Origin: an uncultured Clostridia bacterium
GTDB lineage: Bacteria; Bacillota; Clostridia; Christensenellales; UBA1242
Assembly (NCBI GenBank): GCA_934776915.1
Contig: CAKVNA010000039.1
Coordinates: 1 to 7,175, forward strand
Reading direction: 5' to 3'
DNA length: 7,175 nucleotides
Within the stretch, counting starts at the first letter, position 1. Every line of letters starts with the position of its first letter. Below the pieces are notes generated by a model that saw only the letters and a list, made by a program, of their open reading frames with translations, was not told where the DNA came from and did no database searches. The position numbers and the translations under genes were made by a program. Below are positions 1 through 5,613 of the stretch, one piece after another.

Positions 1-1
1 C

Positions 2-709
2 ATCTATGGCATTTGCAAAGTTATGAGCAGCATAAAAGAAAAATCACTTTCACAACTTTTGTTTGAAACACCAGCAATCACAGCAAATGAAAAACTAAAT
101 TTAATTTATCTTGACACATTAAGTTCCTATGCAATATCACTTCGTGGGGCAAAAGGCGGGGATATTATCGTCAATTTTTCCATAAATGACAGCAATTTCC
201 TCAACCGTGAAAGCGTTATAAAATGTTTTGTCAATTCAAGTTTTTCAAAACTCAAAACGACCAAAACAAAGCTTAACGAAATTAAAATTATGTTTGAAAA
301 TATCCTTCGCAGAGCCATAAACGACATTCACGGGGCAATATGCGTTGTTGTTGATAAAGACTACAAGGACAAGGGCTTCTTCGCAGACGGAATTTGGCTT
401 GAAGAGCCTATAGAATTTTCAAAAAGTTTCCTTATGAGCAAGAGTTACTCTGAGGCAAAACTTACAAATATAGCGGAGTTGTTTATATCCATGCTAAACT
501 ACGATGGCATAACAATCGTGGATAATATGGGTAGAATTAGGGCTTATAATGTTTTCATAAAACCCGACAAATTTTCAAAAAAAGCCATAACAGGCGGGGC
601 GAGAAAGAGGGCTGCATACGCAATCATAAATTCTGGAACGAGAAAAATCGTGGGAGTATATTTTCATTCTCAAGAGGGGGAAATCTTCTACGAGGAGGTT
701 AAAAAATGA
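2..709 (+). CDS. Divergent diadenylate cyclase (DisA_N/DAC-like) domain protein, 5'-partial
   Basis: The reading frame is open to the left edge. The first ATG (23) has no Shine-Dalgarno sequence before it, so I take the gene as 5'-truncated; numbering here counts from that ATG (228 residues). The last ~130 residues follow the order of a DAC domain: a hydrophobic strand HGAICVVVD (103-111), an ADGIWLEEPI segment (121-130), a helix into YDGITIVD (160-167), matching the place of the DGA motif, then GGARKRAA (191-198), matching the place of G-T-R-H-R-A-A, and a closing strand ending HSQEGE (215-220), where classical enzymes have a V-S-E-E-T-G motif. DAC enzymes make cyclic di-AMP from two ATP. 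Here DGA reads DGI and RHR reads RKR, so activity or substrate may differ. No membrane segment is visible, suggesting a cytosolic protein. The preceding ~95 residues may be a sensor domain, as in the DACNx-DAC proteins described in nucleotide-based conflict systems. The stop overlaps the next gene by 4 bases. Family call is from motif order only; a database label of hypothetical protein would not surprise me. Confidence 0.62.
   Translation: MYGICKVMSSIKEKSLSQLLFETPAITANEKLNLIYLDTLSSYAISLRGAKGGDIIVNFSINDSNFLNRESVIKCFVNSSFSKLKTTKTKLNEIKIMFENILRRAINDIHGAICVVVDKDYKDKGFFADGIWLEEPIEFSKSFLMSKSYSEAKLTNIAELFISMLNYDGITIVDNMGRIRAYNVFIKPDKFSKKAITGGARKRAAYAIINSGTRKIVGVYFHSQEGEIFYEEVKK
692..698 (+). promoter_or_regulatory. 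Ribosome binding site for the overlapping second gene
   Basis: GAGGAGG lies inside the end of the upstream gene, 7 bases before the ATG at 706. It fixes the start of the 425-residue protein and, with the ATGA overlap, indicates translational coupling. Confidence 0.8.
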
Positions 710-1983
710 AAATAATGTGGAATGATGCCAAGAAAAAGTGCAACATTTCCGACAAGTCTTTTGAAGAAATTGTGGCAAATTCGCCCAGTGCTTTAACACC
801 TGAGGATAAGGAGTTTGTTACAACATCTTTTGCGTCTGGCATGAATAATTATGTTGTGGAATATGTTTTTGACAAGTCTATAAAATATTTAAGAGATGCA
901 GTGTTTTCTTGCGGAGAGGAACTTGTAGTTGGGATAACTCATTGGATTGATAAAATTTATATTTCAAACTTTTTCGACATTTATATCCTAAGACTTGCAT
1001 GCGACTTTGGGCTTATAACAAGGGAAGAAAAGTTGAAAATTATTGAAGTTATGGAAACTATCCAGTGCTTAAAATCTGAAAACAAAACCATTGAGGAACT
1101 TGAAAAAGAAAAAGCAAAATACATAATCGTTTCGCTTTTTGACGCAATTTTGCTTAAAGACTTTTCTTCATTTACAGAGAGCATTGTAAATCTTTTAAAC
1201 ACCCTAAAAGAAGTGGAAATTGAGCCATATTCTGAAACTTATGCAGACATTGTTGAGGCAAGTGATAGAAAGAAAAAACTTATTATCAAAATATTATTCT
1301 ATCTTCTAAAAACCGCCGACCCACAAGAAACAAAGTCCAGCAAAATTCTTTGCAAAAACGCAGAAAATTTGCTTCCTTTCATTTGGGATAGTGCAACATT
1401 AAATGATAAAAAATTCTATGCTTATTATCTTAAAACTTTGCCAGAAGGCTCGCTTGTTGTGAAGACATTTAACAACTTGCAAGGCAAAATTAAGTTGCAA
1501 GACTTTTCAACGGATATCTCCGTTGTAACTTCCATTTTGAAAGATTGCCAACTCTTTTTGTCACTTCACTATGACTACAACTGCAAAAATGAGTCCGCTC
1601 CACTTGGGGAACTGAGCAACATTTCATTCTTCCCAAATTTCTTCTTGCGAAGCGTTGTGACGCCAAGCCTTGTCGGCTTTCTTGGCAGCCTTGACGGCGT
1701 AAACTCATCTTCTCGTGCCTATGCCCAAACGATTTTCGACAATCTTACAAGCGAAAAGTGGACTTATTATTTCAAAAACTTCTTTGAAAAAGACGACTTT
1801 GTCTTGTCCACCTTGCTAATTGTTGACAGAGCTTTGGAAGAATTTTGCACTCTTATAAAGAAAATTAAAATTGACCTTGACGACATTCCAGAGGGGAAAA
1901 CGAAAGAACTTTTGACTTGTGCCAAAGCGCAGGATTGTGACGGACTTCGAGCCATTGCTCACAAATTATATTTTGAAACTTAA
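706..1983 (+). CDS. Uncharacterised 425-residue, predicted all-helical protein
   Basis: I do not recognise this family. The start is well supported: ATG overlaps the upstream TGA in an ATGA junction and is preceded by GAGGAGG at 7 bases. The protein has no signal peptide, no convincing membrane helix and no P-loop, zinc-finger or other catalytic motif that I can see. The composition suggests a chain of amphipathic helices: residues 45-70 and 75-100 are aromatic- and Leu/Ile-rich, 105-150 is charged and heptad-like (around EELEKEKAK), and residues 325-400 contain a second hydrophobic-helical block. Cysteines are scattered rather than paired. Its coupling to the DAC-like gene suggests the two proteins are made together and may act together, for example as partner, regulator or nucleotide-responsive effector; that is inference. 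Base composition resembles its neighbours, so nothing in the sequence demonstrates recent transfer. Confidence 0.85.
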   Translation: MKIMWNDAKKKCNISDKSFEEIVANSPSALTPEDKEFVTTSFASGMNNYVVEYVFDKSIKYLRDAVFSCGEELVVGITHWIDKIYISNFFDIYILRLACDFGLITREEKLKIIEVMETIQCLKSENKTIEELEKEKAKYIIVSLFDAILLKDFSSFTESIVNLLNTLKEVEIEPYSETYADIVEASDRKKKLIIKILFYLLKTADPQETKSSKILCKNAENLLPFIWDSATLNDKKFYAYYLKTLPEGSLVVKTFNNLQGKIKLQDFSTDISVVTSILKDCQLFLSLHYDYNCKNESAPLGELSNISFFPNFFLRSVVTPSLVGFLGSLDGVNSSSRAYAQTIFDNLTSEKWTYYFKNFFEKDDFVLSTLLIVDRALEEFCTLIKKIKIDLDDIPEGKTKELLTCAKAQDCDGLRAIAHKLYFET

Positions 1984-1986
1984 GAG

Positions 1987-2030
1987 ATGTGTTTTATAAC
2001 TATTTGTTGGGTCTTTGTCATAAAACATAT
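1987..2030 (+). repeat. Inverted repeat / hairpin ahead of the kinase gene
   Basis: Positions 1987-1997 can pair with 2020-2030 over 11 base pairs including one G-T wobble; the core TGTTTTAT/ATAAAACA is a perfect 8-bp match. After one mismatch, two more pairs form (1999-2000 with 2017-2018), leaving a 16-base loop. It fills almost the whole gap between the two genes and ends one base before the ribosome binding site. No T-run follows, so it is not a normal intrinsic terminator; it could be an operator, an mRNA-stability hairpin or a translation-modulating element. Confidence 0.6.
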
Positions 2031-2031
2031 T

Positions 2032-2036
2032 GGAGG
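2032..2036 (+). promoter_or_regulatory. Ribosome binding site selecting a TTG start
   Basis: GGAGG ends 8 bases before the TTG at 2045. An earlier in-frame TTG at 2030 would place this site inside the coding region, so 2045 is the better start. Confidence 0.75.
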
Positions 2037-2044
2037 AAAATATC

Positions 2045-2965
2045 TTGAACGAAACTAAAATTGACATTGAAAGAATAAATGAACTAGCAGACGAAAACCC
2101 ATACAAATTGGTGGAAGAAGCAGAAAAAAAATATACCAACCAACTAAGAGAAATAGCAAATGAAATTTCTGTGCGTGGTCAACGAATTGTTTTGATTTCT
2201 GGGCCTTCTTCGTCAGGCAAAACAACATCAAGTTTTCGCCTTAGGGAAGAACTTAAAAAACTGGGCATTGGCTCACACACACTAAACATGGACCAGTTTT
2301 TCCTAGATATGGACACTCTTCCACTTCGTGAGGACGGCAAGCCCGACATTGAAGACATTTGTGCCTTGGATGTGGACACTGTTAGAAGATGTTTTAAGGA
2401 AATTTTGCAAACGGGCAAAACAAAAACTCCACAATTCGACTTCGCCACTCACAAAAGAAAAAAAGAGTGGGTGGAGTGCAGTCTAAAAGGACATGAGATA
2501 ATAATTATGGAGGGTATTCACGCACTTAACCCAAAAATTGTTGAAGGGCTTGAAGTGGACAAAATTTTTAGAATTTATCTCTGCTGTGACGAAAACTTTG
2601 TCTGCGGACGAAAGACAATTTTCTATCCAAGGCAACTCAGACTTTTAAGGCGAATTTCTCGTGACGAAAGGGAAAGACATTGTCCCATTGGAGACACCAT
2701 TGACATGTGGGAAGAAGTTTGCCGTGGCGAAGACAAAAACATAACACCTTTTAAGAAAACCGCCGACTATGTCCTAAACACAATTCATGCCTACGAGCCA
2801 CTTTTGTATAAACAAATCTTGCTAGACAAATTTCAAAAACTAGGACACATAGGGCAAGTTGCAGTTTATCTTGAAAAATTTAAATATTGCTCAACGATAG
2901 ACCCAAATATTTTGCCAAAAAACAGCCTTATAAGAGAGTTTGTTGGCGGATTGAAACTTGACTAA
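2045..2965 (+). CDS. Uridine kinase-like nucleoside kinase (PRK/UK family)
   Basis: A 306-residue cytosolic P-loop kinase, probably phosphorylating a nucleoside such as uridine or cytidine with ATP or GTP in pyrimidine salvage. Visible motifs are the Walker A loop GPSSSGKTT (53-61), an NMDQFF segment (81-86) in the place of the family's substrate-binding D-D/Q-F/Y region, a FDFATHKRKK segment (131-140), the strand and turn IIIMEGIHALN (152-162) with the acidic residue that normally follows the Walker B strand, and an Arg-rich lid LRLLRRISRDERER (198-211). A C-terminal part with NITPFKKTAD and an AYEPLL segment is typical of the clostridial nucleoside-kinase group. In many clostridia this kinase sits behind an N-terminal TGS/threonyl-tRNA-synthetase-like region of roughly 200 residues; that part is absent here and only about 45 residues precede the P-loop. 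The start is TTG with a good GGAGG. It lies 61 bases behind the 425-residue gene, so it may share that transcript. Exact substrate cannot be read from sequence. Confidence 0.85.
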   Translation: MNETKIDIERINELADENPYKLVEEAEKKYTNQLREIANEISVRGQRIVLISGPSSSGKTTSSFRLREELKKLGIGSHTLNMDQFFLDMDTLPLREDGKPDIEDICALDVDTVRRCFKEILQTGKTKTPQFDFATHKRKKEWVECSLKGHEIIIMEGIHALNPKIVEGLEVDKIFRIYLCCDENFVCGRKTIFYPRQLRLLRRISRDERERHCPIGDTIDMWEEVCRGEDKNITPFKKTADYVLNTIHAYEPLLYKQILLDKFQKLGHIGQVAVYLEKFKYCSTIDPNILPKNSLIREFVGGLKLD

Positions 2966-2992
2966 ATAACAAATTTTGGGGCGTTAAAATAT

Positions 2993-3022
2993 TTGACAAT
3001 ATGTGGGGAATATTTGTAAAAT
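2993..3022 (+). promoter_or_regulatory. Promoter of sepF
   Basis: A perfect TTGACA (2993-2998) is followed after 18 bases by TAAAAT (3017-3022), giving a predicted start near 3029 and a leader of about 15 bases that contains the ribosome binding site. A perfect TATAAT overlaps at 3022-3027, but its 23-base spacing from the -35 box is too long for a standard sigma-A promoter. Confidence 0.65.
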
Positions 3023-3043
3023 ATAATATCCAAAGGAGAAAAA

Positions 3044-3493
3044 ATGGGATTTTTCAATTCAATTTTTAAGGGAATGGGCTTTTCGGGCAAAGAAGAAGTG
3101 CCAGAAAACAAAAAACAACCAAAAGAACAAACACCAACAGAAAAATATAGCAATTTTGACAACGGGCTTGCCAATTCTTTTGTTGTTGGCGAATTTGACA
3201 GCAAAAGCACAAATGTTTCTTCACAAATTCCAGACCTAAGCGGAGTTGGTGGCAAAAATCTCATTATTTACACTCCAAAAGATAACAACGACATAAGAAT
3301 TCTTGTAGAATGTTTAAGGCGAAAGGAAGCGTGTATTGTAAACCTTGGGCAACTTAAACCTCAAGACTCAGAGAAAATTTTGCAATTCTTAAGCGGTGCA
3401 GTTTATGCCCTAAAAGGAAGCATAAAAAGACTTCAAGGCGACCTATTCTTGCTTGCTCCAGAGGGAATAAACATTATGACCCAAGCAAAATAA
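3044..3493 (+). CDS. sepF: Cell division protein SepF
   Basis: This 149-residue protein matches SepF, which tethers FtsZ filaments to the membrane at the division septum and is usual in Gram-positives. The N-terminal MGFFNSIFKGMGF is the expected amphipathic membrane-binding helix. Residues 17-70 form a polar, low-complexity linker rich in Lys, Gln, Asn and Ser. The folded SepF domain spans about 72-145, with KNLIIYTPKD at its first strand, a DIRILVECLRRKEACIVNL segment (83-101), and the diagnostic FLSGAVYALKGSI (115-127) followed by DLFLLAPEGINI (133-144). The start is fixed by AAGGAG at 3033-3038, 5 bases before the ATG. The gene has its own promoter and a terminator directly behind it, so it appears to be a single-gene unit. 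The usual neighbours ylmG, ylmH and divIVA are not next to it. Length is normal. Confidence 0.95.
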   Translation: MGFFNSIFKGMGFSGKEEVPENKKQPKEQTPTEKYSNFDNGLANSFVVGEFDSKSTNVSSQIPDLSGVGGKNLIIYTPKDNNDIRILVECLRRKEACIVNLGQLKPQDSEKILQFLSGAVYALKGSIKRLQGDLFLLAPEGINIMTQAK

Positions 3494-3506
3494 CAACAGA
3501 CAAGAC

Positions 3507-3540
3507 AAAAAGCGCCTTGCAATGCAGGGGCTTTTTTTAT
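3507..3540 (+). terminator. Rho-independent terminator after sepF
   Basis: AGCGCCTTGC (3511-3520) pairs with GCAGGGGCT (3524-3532) through a stem with one bulged G and one G-T pair around a 3-base AAT loop. The A-run upstream (3507-3510) can extend pairing into the T-run CTTTTTTTAT. It lies 14 bases after the sepF stop and directly ahead of the lspA promoter. Confidence 0.85.
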
Positions 3541-3541
3541 T

Positions 3542-3569
3542 TTGAAAATAATAGTATTTGTTGTATAAT
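3542..3569 (+). promoter_or_regulatory. Promoter of lspA-rluD, predicted leaderless
   Basis: TTGAAA (3542-3547), 16 bases, then a perfect TATAAT (3564-3569). With the last base of the -10 box at -7, transcription would begin at about 3576, the A of the lspA ATG. It directly abuts the sepF terminator T-run. Confidence 0.7.
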
Positions 3570-3575
3570 ATTTGT

Positions 3576-4070
3576 ATGAGCAATTTTACAAAATCTGAAT
3601 GGAAAAATTTTTTTATAAAACTTTGCATAACGGTCGGGGTTGTGGTGGCAGACATCATTTGCAAGGTAGTTTTTTTTGGCAAAGATTTGGAACTTATCCC
3701 AGGGCTTATTGGCATAAGAAAAGTGCAGGGGTTGAATACTGGCGGAGCATGGGGATTTTTGGGTGAACATTTGTGGCTGCTTATTGCGGCAACTGTTGTG
3801 TTCTTTATTGTTGTTGCTGTGGTTGAAAGCAAACTTCGCATAACACACCCACTATACACCATTGCCATGTCGTTTGTCGTGGGCGGAGCGTGTGGGAATT
3901 TTATTGACCGAATTTTCCTTGGTGGAGTTAGGGACTTTTTGTATTTTGAATTTGCCACAGAATTTCCAACATTCAATGTGGCAGACAGTTTTTTGTGCAT
4001 TGGTATGGCACTTCTTTTAATTTACATTTTCTTTGTCCACAAAGACAAAGAGGACGCGGCAAATAGTTGA
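3576..4070 (+). CDS. lspA: Lipoprotein signal peptidase (signal peptidase II)
   Basis: A 164-residue integral membrane aspartyl protease that cleaves the signal peptide of prolipoproteins after the lipobox cysteine has been diacylglyceryl-modified. All conserved boxes are visible: VVVADIICK near the N-terminus (22-30), NTGGAWGF (54-61, usually N-T-G-A-A-F), GGACGNFIDR (103-112) with catalytic Asp111, GGVRDFLYF (116-124) and FNVADS (133-138) with the second catalytic Asp137. Four hydrophobic segments fit about 12-33, 65-84, 92-113 and 136-154; the tail is charged (HKDKED). I start it at ATG 3576. A TTG at 3558 is in frame but lies over the promoter. There is no Shine-Dalgarno before 3576, in keeping with a leaderless message. 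The TGA overlaps the ribosome binding site of the next gene, so lspA and the pseudouridine synthase form an operon. Length is typical for the family. Confidence 0.95.
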   Translation: MSNFTKSEWKNFFIKLCITVGVVVADIICKVVFFGKDLELIPGLIGIRKVQGLNTGGAWGFLGEHLWLLIAATVVFFIVVAVVESKLRITHPLYTIAMSFVVGGACGNFIDRIFLGGVRDFLYFEFATEFPTFNVADSFLCIGMALLLIYIFFVHKDKEDAANS

Positions 4071-4077
4071 GGAGAAT

Positions 4078-5205
4078 ATGAAAGATAAGAAAAAAGTTAA
4101 ACTAAATATTAAGGACATTTTGCAGGAAAACAATTTTGCTTGTGAAAATATGCAAGAAAACAATCACAGTGTTAAGTGTCAAAAAAACAAAGATAATTTT
4201 GATTGCAACTGCCACTTGCCACAGGAGAAAGAAAATTTGAAAGATATAGTTGACGAGCAAATTGACGACTGCGAAGAAGGGGTAATGCAACAGTTTGATG
4301 TGATAAGTGACAAGGGCAAGAGGCTTGATGTGTTTTTGGCAGAACAACTTGCAGACATATCAAGAAGCCTTATCAAAAATCTTATTGACCAAAACAAAGT
4401 TTATGTTAATGGGAAAAATGTCAAAGCGGGATACAAACTAAATATTGGTGACAAGGTTGAAATAACTATCCCCGAGCCAGAGGTGGCGGACATTTTGCCT
4501 GAGAATATTTCGCTTGACATTGTTTATGAAGATGACGATATTATAGTTGTAAACAAGCCACAAGGTATGGTTGTTCACCCTGCGGGGAAGTTAAAGACGG
4601 GAACACTGGTCAACGCACTTATGTTCCACACCAAAAATTTAAGTGGCATAAACGGCAAAATTCGCCCTGGAATTGTGCATAGAATTGACAAGGATACTTC
4701 CGGTCTTTTGGTTGTTGCAAAAAACGACTTTTGTCACAGCAATCTTCAAAAACAAATTCAAGACAAAACTTGTCACAGAATTTATAAAGCGGTGTGCTAT
4801 GGCATTTTTCAAAACAAAAATGGAGTTATAACAACCGACCTTGCACGAGGGAAGGAACATCACGAAATGATTTATGTTGTGCCTCGCGGGCAAGGAAGAT
4901 ATGCCGAAACTCACTACACCGTTATTGACGAAAACAGGGGCTTTTCACTTGTTAAATTTGAACTGAAAACGGGGCGAACTCACCAAATTAGAGTCCATGC
5001 AAAACACATAGGACACCCCGTTGTTGGCGACAAACTTTATGGCAGGAAAGAAGAAAAATTTGGACTTGCGGGGCAACTGTTGCACGCAGAAAGACTTATT
5101 TTAACTCACCCAAAAACAGGCGAGCGAATGGAATTTTATGCACCACTTCCAAGCAACTTTGAGAGATTTCTTGTAGAAAAAGGCTTGAAAAATGATGAAA
5201 ATTAG
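4078..5205 (+). CDS. rluD: RluA/RluD-family 23S rRNA pseudouridine synthase with extra N-terminal extension
   Basis: The enzyme isomerises uridine to pseudouridine in RNA, most likely in 23S rRNA. From ATG 4078 it is 375 residues. Residues 80-145 are an S4 RNA-binding domain (RLDVFLAEQL, then NKVYVNGKNVKAGYKL). The catalytic domain follows: VNKPQGMVVHPA, then HRIDKDTSGLLVVAK with catalytic Asp204, and KTGRTHQIRVHAKHIGHPVVGD near the C-terminus. These are the hallmarks of the RluD group; orthology to a specific member (RluD versus RluB/YlyB-type naming) is not decided. Residues 1-69 are an additional low-complexity Cys/Asn/Lys-rich stretch not found in standard members. An internal ATG at 4285, preceded by AAGGGG at a short 2 bases, would yield a normal 306-residue enzyme with its catalytic Asp at 135. 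The upstream site GAGGAG (4069-4074) overlaps the lspA stop and is closely spaced to ATG 4078, which I prefer on operon grounds. Confidence 0.92.
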   Translation: MKDKKKVKLNIKDILQENNFACENMQENNHSVKCQKNKDNFDCNCHLPQEKENLKDIVDEQIDDCEEGVMQQFDVISDKGKRLDVFLAEQLADISRSLIKNLIDQNKVYVNGKNVKAGYKLNIGDKVEITIPEPEVADILPENISLDIVYEDDDIIVVNKPQGMVVHPAGKLKTGTLVNALMFHTKNLSGINGKIRPGIVHRIDKDTSGLLVVAKNDFCHSNLQKQIQDKTCHRIYKAVCYGIFQNKNGVITTDLARGKEHHEMIYVVPRGQGRYAETHYTVIDENRGFSLVKFELKTGRTHQIRVHAKHIGHPVVGDKLYGRKEEKFGLAGQLLHAERLILTHPKTGERMEFYAPLPSNFERFLVEKGLKNDEN

Positions 5206-5255
5206 CGAATTTTTGGTAAAAAGTAAATTTTTTTTGCAATAAATGACACTGTTGT

Positions 5256-5284
5256 TTGACATAGTAAAATTGCAATGATAAAAT
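5256..5284 (+). promoter_or_regulatory. Promoter of the small membrane-protein pair
   Basis: Perfect TTGACA (5256-5261), 17 bases, then TAAAAT (5279-5284) with an extended TGA in front (5276-5278). Predicted start is near 5291, giving a leader of about 26 bases. A perfect TATAAT overlaps just downstream at 5285-5290 but at 23-base spacing, the same arrangement as ahead of sepF. Confidence 0.75.
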
Positions 5285-5316
5285 TATAATATAGTTTATT
5301 CTAAAAGGAGTAGAAG

Positions 5317-5580
5317 ATGAATTCAAAAAGGGTTATAAATGTTTTGGCATATTGCTCGGTGATGCTTGTTGCCATGGCAATGCTCTTAAGATTTTTTGAC
5401 TTAAGAGTTTTTGATTGGGGTGGCAAACTTGCAAATATCTGCAACCAAATTGCTTTTTGGACTGGGCTTATTGTTACTTGCTCATGCGGGGCAATTTATG
5501 CTTCGTCAAAAAGAAATGGCGGATATATGATAGCATTTGTCATTGCAGTTTTGGTTATTATAATCTTTGCAATTTTGTAA
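5317..5580 (+). CDS. Small membrane protein of unknown function, 87 residues
   Basis: I do not recognise a family. The start is solid: AAAGGAG (5304-5310) lies 6 bases before the ATG, behind a strong promoter. Three hydrophobic helices are apparent at about residues 8-26, 41-62 and 70-87, joined by short loops; LRFFDLRVFDWGGK separates the first two and SSKRNGG the last two. The protein begins with basic residues (MNSKR) and ends in the last helix, so almost no soluble part exists. Using the positive-inside tendency, the N-terminus and the KR loop would be cytosolic. Cysteines at 13, 42, 55 and 57 fall in or near helices. The next gene, also a membrane protein, starts 33 bases on, suggesting a two-gene operon and perhaps a shared complex. 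No function can be assigned. Confidence 0.82.
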   Translation: MNSKRVINVLAYCSVMLVAMAMLLRFFDLRVFDWGGKLANICNQIAFWTGLIVTCSCGAIYASSKRNGGYMIAFVIAVLVIIIFAIL

Positions 5581-5613
5581 GAGCAAATTTAAAAGGCATA
5601 TTGAGGTTAAGTG

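Noticed and set aside
2030..2044. TTG at 2030 as the kinase start
   Set aside because: It would put the GGAGG ribosome binding site inside the coding sequence; TTG 2045 has the site at 8 bases.
3558..3575. TTG at 3558 as the lspA start
   Set aside because: This stretch contains the -10 box and would be upstream of the predicted transcript; the added residues match nothing in the family.
3443..4000. 185-codon open frame on the - strand opposite lspA
   Set aside because: It lies antisense to an unmistakable lspA with all catalytic motifs and has no ribosome binding site; it is a shadow of that gene.
5198..5230. Possible terminator after the rluD-type gene
   Set aside because: AAAATT/AATTTT forms a 6-bp all-A/T stem, with a T-run only further downstream; too weak to support as a terminator.
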